A stretch of DNA of 48,428 nt from a bacterium UBP6_UBA1177 (GCA_002310995.1 DBYV01000007.1:2203-50630); one strand, 5' to 3'. Shown: positions 1-8,864, counted from the first letter of the stretch. The notes: generated by a model from the sequence alone, not told the origin. Translations and numbers: made by a program.

Positions 1-926
1 ATGAATTTGGTGTGAGGAGTGATGCTGCCAGGTTTCGCAAGAACCTGACCTCTTTCTACTTCGTCTTTCTTCGTTCCTCTCAGGAGGCAGCCTACGTTGT
101 CGCCTGCTTCGCCCTGGTCAAGGAGCTTTCTGAACATCTCTACGCCTGTTACTGTGGTTTCCTGCGTCGGTTTAATACCTACTATCTGAACCTTGTCGCT
201 GACTTTGATTACGCCGCGCTCGATTCTGCCAGTTACAACTGTTCCACGGCCGCTGATGCTGAATACGTCTTCGATCGGCATAAGGAACGGTTTATCGATA
301 TCTCTCTGAGGATCAGGAATATACTCGTCGATTGCTTTCATAAGCTCATGGATGCACTGGCAGTCAGGACCGTTCGGGTCATCCGAGTTAAGTGCATTAA
401 GGGCGCTTCCTTTGATTATAGGAATCTCGTCACCAGGAAACTCGTATTTGCTCAGAAGCTCTCTGATTTCCATCTCAACGAGCTCGATAAGTTCGGGATC
501 GTCAACCATATCTACTTTGTTAAGGAATACTACCATATAAGGAACGCCGACCTGACGGCTCAGAAGGATGTGCTCTCTTGTCTGGGGCATCGGACCGTCT
601 GCTGCGCTTACTACGAGGATCGCACCGTCCATCTGTGCTGCACCGGTGATCATGTTCTTTACGTAGTCTGCGTGGCCCGGGCAGTCAACGTGTGCATAGT
701 GACGTTTTTCTGTCTGATACTCAACGTGAGCTGTTGCAATCGTGATTCCTCTCGCCTTCTCTTCCGGTGCCTTGTCGATGTTGTCGTAGCTTACGAACTC
801 TGCGCCGCCTACTGCTGCCAATGTCTTCGTGATCGCTGCCGTCAACGTCGTTTTGCCGTGGTCTACGTGACCTATCGTACCAATGTTTACATGAGGTTTG
901 CTTCTTTCAAATTTAGCTTTTGCCAT
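1..926 (-). CDS. tuf: Elongation factor Tu, 3' end cut off by window
   Basis: EF-Tu delivers aminoacyl-tRNA to the ribosome as a GTP complex. Reading the minus strand from the ATG at 926 gives MAKAKFERSKPHVNIGTIG, then the G1 motif GHVDHGKT, the switch I motif RGITIAT, the G3 motif DCPGHADY and the G4 motif NKVD. The frame runs on through domain 2 (SGRGTVVTGRIERG) to a break at SITPHTKF at base 1, so about 308 of the usual ~395 codons are present. The start is fixed by GGAGGA at 931-936, lying in the 14-base gap after the fusA stop. It is the last gene of the str operon visible here. The long open frame on the opposite strand is only a shadow of its codon bias. Confidence 0.98.
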   Translation of the reverse strand, partial: MAKAKFERSKPHVNIGTIGHVDHGKTTLTAAITKTLAAVGGAEFVSYDNIDKAPEEKARGITIATAHVEYQTEKRHYAHVDCPGHADYVKNMITGAAQMDGAILVVSAADGPMPQTREHILLSRQVGVPYMVVFLNKVDMVDDPELIELVEMEIRELLSKYEFPGDEIPIIKGSALNALNSDDPNGPDCQCIHELMKAIDEYIPDPQRDIDKPFLMPIEDVFSISGRGTVVTGRIERGVIKVSDKVQIVGIKPTQETTVTGVEMFRKLLDQGEAGDNVGCLLRGTKKDEVERGQVLAKPGSITPHTKF

Positions 927-940
927 TTTTTCCTCCTTTG

Positions 941-3025
941 TTAGAAAGTTATACCAAATTTTTGTTTCTTAATATTGTCGGGAATTTCCTTGTAGTGGGA
1001 AAATTCCATCGTAAACGTTCCTCTTCCCTGCGTCTGCGATCTGAGACTTGTCATGTAACCGAACATCTCAGCCAAAGGAACTTCGACATTAATGATTCTG
1101 ATTCCGCCGGCAGCGTCTTCAAAACCGATGATTTCCGATCTCTTTGACTGAAGGTTACCCATAACGTCACCCAGATACTGCTCAGGAACATTGATTTCGA
1201 CTTTCATGACAGGTTCAAGAATCTTCGGACTCGATTTTTCCTCAGCATCTCTAAAACAGTTGAGAGCAGCGACTTTGAATGCCATTTCAGAAGAATCAAC
1301 TTCGTGAAAGGAGCCGTCAACCAAAGCCACATGCACGTCAACCACCGGAAAACCGTATCTTCCTCCAAAAGCAGCAGTCTGAACGCCTTTTTCAATCGCG
1401 CCGACAAACAGCTTCGGAATGATCCCACCTTTTGTCTGATCTTCGAAAACAATGCCTGAACCAGCTTCCAAAGGCTCGAATTCCATAACGACATGAGCAT
1501 ACTGTCCCTTGCCGCCAGTCTGTTTTACAAGCCTGTGTTCCATTCTGACAGGTTTCGAGAAAGTTTCTCTGTAACTTACCATCGGGCTTCCGACATGGGC
1601 ATCGACCTTGAATTCCCTGCGGAGTCTCTCGACAAGGACTTCGAGGTGAAGTTCGCCCATTCCGGAAATGATGGTCTGGCCGGTTTCAGCGTCGGCGTTG
1701 ACTCTGAAACTCGGATCTTCCTTCGCAAGTTTTTCAAGAGAGAGGGCAAGTCTTTCCTCATCGGCTTTTGTCTTCGGTTCAATCGCGATACTGATAACAG
1801 GCTCCGGGAAAGTAATCTTCTCGAAAACAAACGCATCGTGCTTTTGGCAAAGCGTTGATCCTGTTGTCGCATATTTCAGACCGACAATCGCACCGATGTT
1901 TCCAGCCGTAATGACTTCGACATCCTCTCTTTTGTTTGCGTGCATCCGAAGCAGTCTGCCGACTCTCTCGACTTTGTCGGAAAGCGGGTTGTAATACTGC
2001 TGGCCGACAGCAAGTTCGCCGCAGTAAACCCTGACAAAGCTGAGTTCGCCGACATAAGGATCGGACATTATCTTGAAAATCAAAGCGCCAGGGAAAGAAT
2101 CTGTCGGTTTGACAAATTTTTCCTTTTCGTCTTTGACGGAAGTGACTTTTATCGGAGGAACATCCATTGGAGAAGGCAGATAATCAACAACTGCGTCAAG
2201 CAGAAGCTGAACGCCTTTGTTTTTGAACGAACTGCCGCAGAGAACCGGGAAAATCGAGTTGCTGATGACAGCCTTGCGCAGAGCCGCGCGGATTTTCGCA
2301 GGTTCAATCGGAGCACCGTCAAGGAAAAGAGCCATAATCTCCTCGTCGTAGTCGGACAAAGCTTCGAAAAGTTTTTCGCGGCACTGGTCAACTACTTCTT
2401 TATATTCTTCGGGAATTGACTGCTCTTCTCTGAAAACGGCGCCGAGAACATCGCTGTCGTAATAACGCGTCGTCATGTTGATGATGTCAATGATTCCGCA
2501 GAAAGAATCCTCTTTTCCGACCGGAACCTGCACCGCAACAGCTTTTGCACCGAGTTTCTGTTCCATCATTTTAATAACATGGAAGAAATCGGCACCGATG
2601 CGGTCCATCTTGTTTACGAACGCGAGTCTCGGAACTTTGTACTTGTCCGCCTGCCTCCAAACGGTTTCGGACTGAGGCTCGACACCGCTTACCGCGCAGA
2701 AAACAGCAACCGCGCCGTCAAGGACTCTCAGCGAACGCTCGACTTCAATCGTAAAATCGACGTGTCCGGGAGTGTCAATGATGTTGATTCTTTTTTCGCG
2801 CCAGTAACATGTTGTTGCAGCGGAAGTGATCGTAATACCTCTTTCCTGCTCCTGATCCATCCAGTCCATGACTGCGGTTCCCTCGTGGACTTCGCCCATT
2901 TTGCGGGAAACGCCCGTGTAGAAAAGTATTCTCTCGGTAGTAGTCGTCTTACCGGCGTCGATGTGTGCCATGATGCCGATATTGCGGATATCTTCGAGAG
3001 CTATGTGCTTTTCAGCTGCGGACAT
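941..3025 (-). CDS. fusA: Elongation factor G
   Basis: EF-G is the GTPase that translocates tRNA and mRNA on the ribosome and helps recycle it. The 694-aa product has the normal length. Visible motifs are the P-loop AHIDAGKTTTTERILFYTG near residues 19-37, switch I RGITITSAATT, G3 DTPGHVD and G4 NKMDR, followed by domains II-V ending in the GRGTFTMEFSHY region. The ATG at 3025 is preceded by GGAGG with about 10 bases spacing. It lies 18 bases after rpsG and 14 bases before tuf, so it should be translated from the str operon mRNA. I see no broken or missing motif. Confidence 0.98.
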   Translation of the reverse strand: MSAAEKHIALEDIRNIGIMAHIDAGKTTTTERILFYTGVSRKMGEVHEGTAVMDWMDQEQERGITITSAATTCYWREKRINIIDTPGHVDFTIEVERSLRVLDGAVAVFCAVSGVEPQSETVWRQADKYKVPRLAFVNKMDRIGADFFHVIKMMEQKLGAKAVAVQVPVGKEDSFCGIIDIINMTTRYYDSDVLGAVFREEQSIPEEYKEVVDQCREKLFEALSDYDEEIMALFLDGAPIEPAKIRAALRKAVISNSIFPVLCGSSFKNKGVQLLLDAVVDYLPSPMDVPPIKVTSVKDEKEKFVKPTDSFPGALIFKIMSDPYVGELSFVRVYCGELAVGQQYYNPLSDKVERVGRLLRMHANKREDVEVITAGNIGAIVGLKYATTGSTLCQKHDAFVFEKITFPEPVISIAIEPKTKADEERLALSLEKLAKEDPSFRVNADAETGQTIISGMGELHLEVLVERLRREFKVDAHVGSPMVSYRETFSKPVRMEHRLVKQTGGKGQYAHVVMEFEPLEAGSGIVFEDQTKGGIIPKLFVGAIEKGVQTAAFGGRYGFPVVDVHVALVDGSFHEVDSSEMAFKVAALNCFRDAEEKSSPKILEPVMKVEINVPEQYLGDVMGNLQSKRSEIIGFEDAAGGIRIINVEVPLAEMFGYMTSLRSQTQGRGTFTMEFSHYKEIPDNIKKQKFGITF

Positions 3026-3043
3026 GGACTGAACTGCCTCCGA

Positions 3044-3514
3044 TTACCACTTGAAATGAGCGAAAGCCTTGTTAGCTTCTGCCATTTTGTGTGTGTCTTC
3101 TTTTCTCTTGAAAGAGTTTCCTCTTTTGTTGAAAGCGTCGTCGATCTCGCCTGCAAGTTTGGCTGCCATGCCTTTCTCGCTTCTTTTGCGGGAGAACATG
3201 ATCATCCATTTCATGCCGATCGCCTGGCTGTTTTCAAGAGAAATCTCGGTCGGAACCTGATAGGTTGCACCGCCGATTCTTGTCGATTTAACCATAACCT
3301 GCGGTCTGATGTTGTCGAGAGCGGCTTTGAAAATGTCAACCGGATTCTCTTTTTTGTTCTGTGCAGCTGTTTCAATAGCGTCATAAACTATTGTTTCTGC
3401 TACACTTTTCTTACCGCGAAGCATGATTTTGTTGATGAATTTCTGAAGAAGGACATCTCCGTATTTCGGATCTGCCGGAACTTCTCTTTTTGAAACGCAT
3501 TTTCTTCTTGGCAT
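3044..3514 (-). CDS. rpsG: 30S ribosomal protein S7
   Basis: S7 is a primary 16S rRNA binding protein that nucleates assembly of the 30S head and contacts E-site tRNA. The 156-aa length is the family norm. The sequence starts MPRRKCVSKREVPADPKYGD and contains the conserved stretches LQKFINKIMLRGKKSVAE, DNIRPQVMVKSTRIGGATYQ and the C-terminal FAHFKW. It sits 16 bases downstream of rpsL and 18 upstream of fusA, in the classical str order. AGGAG precedes the ATG at 3514. In E. coli S7 can autoregulate this operon; I cannot recognise that mRNA site here. Confidence 0.98.
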   Translation of the reverse strand: MPRRKCVSKREVPADPKYGDVLLQKFINKIMLRGKKSVAETIVYDAIETAAQNKKENPVDIFKAALDNIRPQVMVKSTRIGGATYQVPTEISLENSQAIGMKWMIMFSRKRSEKGMAAKLAGEIDDAFNKRGNSFKRKEDTHKMAEANKAFAHFKW

Positions 3515-3530
3515 TACTCAACTCCTTTGA

Positions 3531-3902
3531 TTACTTCGGTCTCTTAGCGCCGTATTTCGAACGGCTCTGTTTTCTGTTGTTGACACCCGACGTATCGTTC
3601 GTGCCTCTTACGATGTGGTAACGAACACCGGGGAGATCCTTGACCCTGCCGCCACGGACGAGAACAACGCTGTGTTCCTGAAGGTTGTGACCTTCGCCGG
3701 GGATGTAGCAGGTGACCTCAAAACCGCTTGTCAGACGGACTCTGGCAACCTTTCTGAGAGCTGAATTAGGCTTTTTCGGGGTTGTGGTGTAAACACGGAC
3801 ACAAACACCCTTTCTCTGAGGACATGAAACAAGTGCCGGACACTTGCTTTTGTTTTGCTGGTCTTTACGACCTTTTCTTATTAACTGATTAATGGTCGGC
3901 AT
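3531..3902 (-). CDS. rpsL: 30S ribosomal protein S12
   Basis: S12 sits at the decoding centre and controls translational accuracy. I place the start at the ATG at 3902 (MPTINQLIRKGR), giving 123 aa, the family norm. The frame is open further upstream to 3935, but that extension has no homologous look, and GGAG at 3913-3916 serves 3902. The motifs TTPKKPNSALRKVARVRLTS and VRGGRVKDLPGVRYH are intact. The lysines equivalent to K43 and K88, where streptomycin-resistance mutations usually arise, are wild type. It is the first gene of rpsL-rpsG-fusA-tuf, behind a strong promoter. rpoC, often found upstream, is replaced by rimI. Confidence 0.98.
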   Translation of the reverse strand: MPTINQLIRKGRKDQQNKSKCPALVSCPQRKGVCVRVYTTTPKKPNSALRKVARVRLTSGFEVTCYIPGEGHNLQEHSVVLVRGGRVKDLPGVRYHIVRGTNDTSGVNNRKQSRSKYGAKRPK

Positions 3903-3947
3903 TTTTAAACTACTCCTAATATCTACCATTACCAAAAAACCGCAGGC

Positions 3948-3975
3948 ATTGTATGGACCGCTTCCCCGTTGTCAA
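3948..3975 (-). promoter_or_regulatory. Vegetative promoter of the str operon
   Basis: On the minus strand a perfect -35 TTGACA (3970-3975), a 16-base spacer and a -10 TACAAT (3948-3953) lie 46 bases upstream of the rpsL ATG. Both boxes are near consensus, as expected for a highly expressed translation operon. Confidence 0.8.
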
Positions 3976-4120
3976 AGATTTACCCGTTTTTTGACCTAAC
4001 TAATTGATTTTAATATTATTTTCAAGGCTACCGATTTTTTTGTTTTTTTCGTTTTTTTCACTTTTCGGCAATTTTTACCTTTGAAAAAATTCAATAAAAA
4101 GAGAGATTTCCGAAATACTT

Positions 4121-4561
4121 TTACGGAAGTTTTTTTAACATCAGAATTGCATTTTCGACAGGATCACGGTAGTAATTTTTTCTGATCCCGTTTTCGACAA
4201 ATCCATACTTCTTGTAATACTCGATGGCAGGAAAATTCGATTCTCTGACTTCAAGAAAAATATTTGCAACGCCGTTTTTTTCACACCATTCGAAAACTTC
4301 GGTCATAAGTTGCGACGCGATTCCATTTCTTCTCAAATTTTCCGAAACAGCGACTTCAATAATTTCGGCCTCGTCAAGAACGGAGGAAAGAACAAAAAAT
4401 CCGGCAACTCTGCCGCTGCGGAAAAGAGCAAAAATCATGTGTTGCGACTTACTATTGATGATATCTTCTATATATAGAGAAGTCTCTCCGTGAAAAAGAG
4501 GATCTCCGATGGCGGAAATTTCCGTCCTGTATTCTGAAAGAGAAACCGGATCGAGCAGCAT
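4121..4561 (-). CDS. rimI: Ribosomal protein S18 alanine N-acetyltransferase, GNAT family
   Basis: RimI transfers acetyl from acetyl-CoA to the N-terminal alanine of ribosomal protein S18. The 146-aa product is a single GNAT domain of normal length. The acetyl-CoA loop is SENLRRNGIASQLM (motif A R-x-x-G-I-A). The RimI-typical stretch FLEVRESNFPAIEYYKKYGF is followed by G-x-R-x-x-YY-x-DP. The ATG follows the TAA of the upstream gene directly (TAAATG), with only a weak GGAA before it, so translational coupling is likely. Ribosomal proteins lie downstream. Close GNAT paralogues (RimJ/RimL type) are less likely given the EVRESN motif. A weak 5-bp stem (4108-4112/4124-4128) overlaps the stop codon. 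Confidence 0.88.
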   Translation of the reverse strand: MLLDPVSLSEYRTEISAIGDPLFHGETSLYIEDIINSKSQHMIFALFRSGRVAGFFVLSSVLDEAEIIEVAVSENLRRNGIASQLMTEVFEWCEKNGVANIFLEVRESNFPAIEYYKKYGFVENGIRKNYYRDPVENAILMLKKLP

Positions 4562-5500
4562 TTATTCCGAAACCTTCTTTTTTCTTCCCCTCTTTTTGGG
4601 CTCTTCAGTCACTTCTTCAGCCGGAGAATTTTTTCCGTCGTCAAAAAGAGAACCCTGCGCTTCTTCCGTCGGAGCAGCTTTCACCTTTTCCTTTTTCGGT
4701 TCTGGTTTTGTTTCCGGCTGCGGTTCGGGAACAACTTCAGGCTCTGCCGTTTTTTCAATTTTTATGTCAGCTGGTTCAACCACATCTTTGATTTTTACAA
4801 CTTTGTAAGTCTTCTGCGGAACGAGCACTTTTTCCGGAATTATCGCACTGTCGCCGTTCGAAGCATTTTCGAACCACGATTCAAAATCGACAAGTCCGTC
4901 GCCCGAAACGACACTTCCGGTGTACTTTTCCTTGAAAGCCGCGATAGTCTCCTCGAGTTTTTCCTTTTCTTCGCCGAGCGGAACAAGCTCAGAAACTATT
5001 CTGACTTCGTAATTTCCCGGATAAACGCGCTCAACCTTGTCAATATCGACCGTTCCCAGATCATTTTTACCGACAAGCTCCGTTGTTCCGTCAAGATACA
5101 TTACAAAATAGACCATCTCTTTCCTCCATCTTAAAGATTTTATGAAATTCTTTCCTTCTCTTTTGCTGAAAACTCCGCAGATCAAGTTGTATCTGCAGAA
5201 AGTCGAATACGCGCCGCACTCAGTTGACGCCTGTTTTTTCTTCGGGCAATAGAGTTGCGCCAGCTTTCTGCGTTTCGCAAGCGATTTGTTGAGTTCTATG
5301 ATTTTCATATTGAGCGGACTTTCCCTGAGCTCTATCCACTCCGGAAAGAACGCCATAAAAAGCTGAGGCTTTACCGGACAGAATCCGCGCGGACAGGCAA
5401 TACACTGTGAAAGATGAACTTTCGTTCCCTGCATAAGCCCAAAAAATTCCGGCTCTTCGCAGACCGTCCAGCTGTTGTTCAGAAAAACCGCCATGCCCAA
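4562..5500 (-). CDS. Uncharacterised Cys-rich protein with charged C-terminal tail
   Basis: I do not recognise this 312-aa protein. Residues 1-125 are Cys-rich, with CIACPRGFCP near 33-42 and a second cluster YCPKKKQ...C...C...LIC, suggesting a metal site. The middle begins MVYFVMYLDGTTELVG. From about 235 on it is a Pro/Glu/Lys-rich linker, then AQGSLFDD, which resembles the beta-clamp-binding pattern QxSLF, and a basic end KKRGRKKKVSE that looks AT-hook-like. A perfect GGAGG lies six bases before an internal in-frame ATG at 5116, which would give a 184-aa form. The ATG at 5500 lacks a ribosome-binding site. Codon use upstream of 5116 still looks coding, and a possible promoter lies just before 5500. 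It is followed directly by rimI. Confidence 0.7.
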   Translation of the reverse strand: MGMAVFLNNSWTVCEEPEFFGLMQGTKVHLSQCIACPRGFCPVKPQLFMAFFPEWIELRESPLNMKIIELNKSLAKRRKLAQLYCPKKKQASTECGAYSTFCRYNLICGVFSKREGKNFIKSLRWRKEMVYFVMYLDGTTELVGKNDLGTVDIDKVERVYPGNYEVRIVSELVPLGEEKEKLEETIAAFKEKYTGSVVSGDGLVDFESWFENASNGDSAIIPEKVLVPQKTYKVVKIKDVVEPADIKIEKTAEPEVVPEPQPETKPEPKKEKVKAAPTEEAQGSLFDDGKNSPAEEVTEEPKKRGRKKKVSE

Positions 5501-5521
5501 CTCAAAAAAACGACCGTAACG

Positions 5522-5549
5522 AGTTTATCTGTCATATTTTCAATTTCAA
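5522..5549 (-). promoter_or_regulatory. Possible promoter for the Cys-rich gene and rimI
   Basis: TTGAAA (5544-5549), a 16-base spacer and TAAACT (5522-5527) are read on the minus strand. Transcription would start about 10-15 bases before the ATG at 5500, which fits a very short leader without a Shine-Dalgarno sequence. Both boxes match at only four of six positions. Confidence 0.4.
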
Positions 5550-5567
5550 GAGATTTCTGCAAAACCT

Positions 5568-5595
5568 TTGACAAAAAAAACTCTCGTATTATTAT
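5568..5595 (+). promoter_or_regulatory. Vegetative promoter of the AgmC-like surface protein
   Basis: A perfect TTGACA (5568-5573), a 16-base spacer and TATTAT (5590-5595) lie 55 bases upstream of the ATG at 5651. Confidence 0.7.
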
Positions 5596-5650
5596 TAGCG
5601 GCGTTTTTTTGTAGTGTATTTTTTAATGTTTTTCTTTTGAGGTGACTTTA

Positions 5651-8600
5651 ATGAGTAAAAAATTTCTTATTTTGGCTCTTCTTGCACTCTTAATGCCGTT
5701 TGCGGCAGGTGCAAAAGAAATCGGACCGTCGGTTTCCGTCTACCGTGACCAGGATTTGAAATGGGAAGACGGTGCTTTCGGATACCATGTTATGTTCAAA
5801 TCGCTTCTTGAAAACAAAGTACAAGATGCAAAATCTGAGAACCCTCAGGGTGATACCTGCAAGGCTTCAAGCACATACACCCTCGACATGACCCACATTC
5901 CGGCTGACGCAATTATCGAGGATGCTTATCTTATCTGGACGGCCGCTCAGCCTATCGCACAGCTGAATTCAACGACTGACAACGAAGTTTCCCTCTCGTT
6001 CACTTCCAGCGACGGCACAATCAGTCACTCAGACACGATAAAGGGAAAGAAGGCCTACAAACTTACCGACGGCGGCTCGGTTTCCTTTGAATTCGATGCT
6101 TTCAAGAATGTCGATGAAGAAGGAAACACCAGAGGCTGGTACACATACCGCGTCAAAGTTCTCGACTTCTTCAAAGCAATTCAGGAAAAGGGAAGAGCGT
6201 CGGCTGTTGAAGGTTCATCTTTCTATGATGGTTACTCGCTCCTCGGCAACTACACGCTTTCAGGCCTTGAATGTACTGAAGATGCCCTTTACCAAAAATC
6301 GACAGAGCTGGTTGCAGACTGGTCAATAGTGCTCATCTATTCGTCCATCGAGATCAGCCCGAAAAAAATCTATATATATGATGGTTTCAGCTCATACTGG
6401 CATCAGCTCAGCGAAATTAAAGTTACTGGTTTTGAATTCCCGATAGATCCTGAAATCAGACTTAGTCTTGCAACCCACGAAGGCGATCCGGGACTTTGGA
6501 ATCTCGATCCGGAAAGCGGAATTCTTGTTCCTGAAGGCCTTCAGGTTCAGGGCGACAACCCGAACTGGCTGCTTCTTTATAACAAATGCAACCCCAAAGC
6601 ATGGCAGACCAACGGATTGGTCAACCTCGAATACACAGAAATATTTAATTCTATTTCTTCAGTTTACGGCTGGGAGGACACTGAACCGACCTGCATCGGC
6701 GGCGAACCACCCGTTCTTAATAACGAAGAAATAGAATATGGTATAGAAGTTGATACTTTCATTATGGATACATTAGTAGGCTCGAGTGATGACTGGGCTT
6801 CTTACGCTGAACATTTCCACAAAGGCGGCAAACAGATAAACCTCAGAATCGGCGCAAACCAGGATTCCGTAATTACTAACTACATGATAGTTTCGGTTGA
6901 TACCAAGGCTCCACAGTTCGATATCCCTGGTCAGCCTGAAAAAGTTGCCTGCACTCCGGCAAACGGTTCTTTCAATGCTAATTCGCTTGACGGAAACTGG
7001 TGTCAGGGCAGCATAGAGCACACTTTCGCTCTCAGAATCCAGAACTGGGGAACCGATTCAACAAACGCTGTCGTTGTTCAGGATTCAATTCCGGCAGGCA
7101 TGGAATATGTTCCTGGTTCGACAGAATACGCAACAAGCTTCAAAGTTGAAAACGGCAAAAAAATAGCTACACGCTGGATTCCGATCCCTGATGCAGGCGG
7201 TTTCCCGCTTGAAAACGGATTCAAAGTAGCAGATTCACTTAATTTCTGCCCGGACGGCAGTGATTATCTTGCATGCCAGGACATGATCATGGTCCGTTTC
7301 AGAGCAAAAGTTAAAGGCGATACGCCGAAAAACCAGATTATCGAAAATACCGCAGTATACAAAAGTGCCGGCGTTGTCGATTACAGAACCAATCTCGGTA
7401 TTCCTGTAAAACTCAGAATGGTTTCGACCGGCTGCGTAAATTCTCAGGATGCTGTTGACCTTTCGGACTGCGGCGGAGTAGGAGCTGCAGCATGTACGAA
7501 GAACGAAGACTGCGGCGAAGGATACGTCTGCGACAACGCAAGCGGCGCATGTGTCGAAGATCCTTCAATTGTCAAATGCCAGAACAGCAAAATTACGGCA
7601 AGCATGGGGAAAAACAGCCCGAACAGCCAGGTTATCTTCATAAGCAATCCGCAGACTGACCTTGTCATCGGCCAGCTTGAGCTTGCAGGAACCGGTGAAA
7701 ACTGTTACCTGAACCTTGACTCGGTAAAACTTAGAATCAATGTAAAGGACAGCAACATCAACATTTCCAACCTTAAAATGTACAAAGACAACAACAGCAA
7801 CGGAATCGTTGATGCAGAAGACACCCTTCTTGCAAAAGCCGACGCTCTCAATTCAGGATATGTATCTTTCTCAGCTAAAAATCCGGAAAACAGGTTATGG
7901 AACAACAAGAAAAACAATGTTCTCTTCACACTTGATGCAAAATACAAAGAAGGTGCTGCGATTCAAAACAGCGCAACATTTGCCGCATCAGTAGAAAAAG
8001 AAGGCGGAATTCTTCTGTCAGACGGCGGGACACCGACAATCGAAGGTCTCCCTGTAGATTTCAGCGAATTCCAGTTCGAACCAGCTGAAGGCTTCATCGT
8101 AACGAAAGGTCTGCATGATCCTGAAGTTCCTGCGAAATCAGAAATGAACAAATTCCGTGATGTCCTCCAGCTCAGAGTAACGGCAAAGGGAGCAGACGAA
8201 ACAATCAAAAAAATGACAATCAAAGTTCCGAAGTCGAATATGGTTTCTTTTGGTAACGGAATCAACAGACTTGCCGTTTACGAAGATACCGACAACGATG
8301 GCAAAGGCGACACAGAACTTGCTTCAACGACTTCTTTTGATGGAAATCAGAAGCATCAGTTCACACTTTCTTTCGATGTTCCGAAGGATACAGACAAATA
8401 TCTCACAATCAAAGCTGAACCCGCTCTTGGCGACGGCCAGATTTTCCAGATTTCCGTTTCAGCAATCACCGTAAACGAACTCAGCGTCCTTGGTCTTCCG
8501 GTTGATTCCAGAATTTATGAATACACATGCGATCCGAACCTTGAAGACTGCGGCGGCGATGACGGCGGATGTTCGATCGTTGCAACTGAAGACAACAGCA

Positions 8601-8677
8601 ATGCAGCCCTTATCGCCCTTTTCGCTGCTCTTGCCCTTCTTCTTTCAGTACTCGCACTCAAAACAAAAAACAACTAA
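5651..8677 (+). CDS. Large secreted AgmC-like surface protein with DUF11 domain and C-terminal sorting tail
   Basis: This 1008-aa exported protein probably ends up on the cell surface. A signal peptide (MSKKFLILALLALLMPFAAGA) is followed by a domain resembling the DUF3344/AgmC type, with IIEDAYLIWTAAQP and later DWSIVLIYSS and KIYIYDGFSSY. A DUF11-like repeat spans about 455-585 (LRIQNWGTDSTNAVVVQDSIPAGM), and a Cys-rich EGF/Dickkopf-like motif lies at about 614-640. Two calcium-type loops are DNNSNGIVDAED (~713) and DTDNDGKGD (~880). The end is CGGDDGGC, a hydrophobic helix (~988-1004) and a short basic KTKNN tail. That layout matches Cys-type CTERM tags processed by rhombosortase- or myxosortase-like enzymes. 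GAGGTG at 5638-5644 serves the ATG at 5651 rather than the in-frame GTG at 5642. Assignment to gliding motility is by family resemblance only. Confidence 0.85.
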   Translation: MSKKFLILALLALLMPFAAGAKEIGPSVSVYRDQDLKWEDGAFGYHVMFKSLLENKVQDAKSENPQGDTCKASSTYTLDMTHIPADAIIEDAYLIWTAAQPIAQLNSTTDNEVSLSFTSSDGTISHSDTIKGKKAYKLTDGGSVSFEFDAFKNVDEEGNTRGWYTYRVKVLDFFKAIQEKGRASAVEGSSFYDGYSLLGNYTLSGLECTEDALYQKSTELVADWSIVLIYSSIEISPKKIYIYDGFSSYWHQLSEIKVTGFEFPIDPEIRLSLATHEGDPGLWNLDPESGILVPEGLQVQGDNPNWLLLYNKCNPKAWQTNGLVNLEYTEIFNSISSVYGWEDTEPTCIGGEPPVLNNEEIEYGIEVDTFIMDTLVGSSDDWASYAEHFHKGGKQINLRIGANQDSVITNYMIVSVDTKAPQFDIPGQPEKVACTPANGSFNANSLDGNWCQGSIEHTFALRIQNWGTDSTNAVVVQDSIPAGMEYVPGSTEYATSFKVENGKKIATRWIPIPDAGGFPLENGFKVADSLNFCPDGSDYLACQDMIMVRFRAKVKGDTPKNQIIENTAVYKSAGVVDYRTNLGIPVKLRMVSTGCVNSQDAVDLSDCGGVGAAACTKNEDCGEGYVCDNASGACVEDPSIVKCQNSKITASMGKNSPNSQVIFISNPQTDLVIGQLELAGTGENCYLNLDSVKLRINVKDSNINISNLKMYKDNNSNGIVDAEDTLLAKADALNSGYVSFSAKNPENRLWNNKKNNVLFTLDAKYKEGAAIQNSATFAASVEKEGGILLSDGGTPTIEGLPVDFSEFQFEPAEGFIVTKGLHDPEVPAKSEMNKFRDVLQLRVTAKGADETIKKMTIKVPKSNMVSFGNGINRLAVYEDTDNDGKGDTELASTTSFDGNQKHQFTLSFDVPKDTDKYLTIKAEPALGDGQIFQISVSAITVNELSVLGLPVDSRIYEYTCDPNLEDCGGDDGGCSIVATEDNSNAALIALFAALALLLSVLALKTKNN

Positions 8678-8757
8678 CCCCCTAATATTTCCCTAAACTC
8701 CCTAGACTCCCTAGACTCCCTAGACTCCCTAAACTCCCTAAACTCCCTATTCCTTAA
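8678..8757 (+). repeat. 9-bp minisatellite array 1 (TCCCTARAY)
   Basis: Directly after the stop codon, units such as TCCCTAAAC and TCCCTAGAC repeat head to tail with a strict 9-base period, about seven full units, degenerating at both ends. The same unit recurs in four other intergenic spots in this window. It reads in the sense direction of the gene it follows. Confidence 0.9.
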
Positions 8758-8764
8758 TTTTCAT

Positions 8765-8792
8765 TTGCAATTTTCCGCTTTCTGAGTATAAA
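8765..8792 (+). promoter_or_regulatory. Probable promoter of ppdK
   Basis: TTGCAA (8765-8770), a 16-base spacer and TATAAA (8787-8792) give a leader of about 65 bases. The match is 4/6 and 5/6. Confidence 0.5.
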
Positions 8793-8864
8793 CACGCGTT
8801 TTTAAGTTTTTTGGAAAAAATGATGTTTTTAACCGTTAATATTTAAAATTTGGAGGAAAAAACA

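Noticed and set aside
12..944. Forward open frame of 310 codons over tuf
   Set aside because: Shadow of tuf; no homology-like motif and no ribosome site.
4108..4128. rimI terminator (TTCCG/CGGAA stem)
   Set aside because: Only five base pairs with an 11-base loop, overlapping the stop codon, and a broken T run. Too weak to call.
8678..8757. Telomere-like CCCTAA repeat
   Set aside because: Period is nine, not six; arrays are short, internal and occur in both orientations. The rest of the window is ordinary bacterial chromosome.
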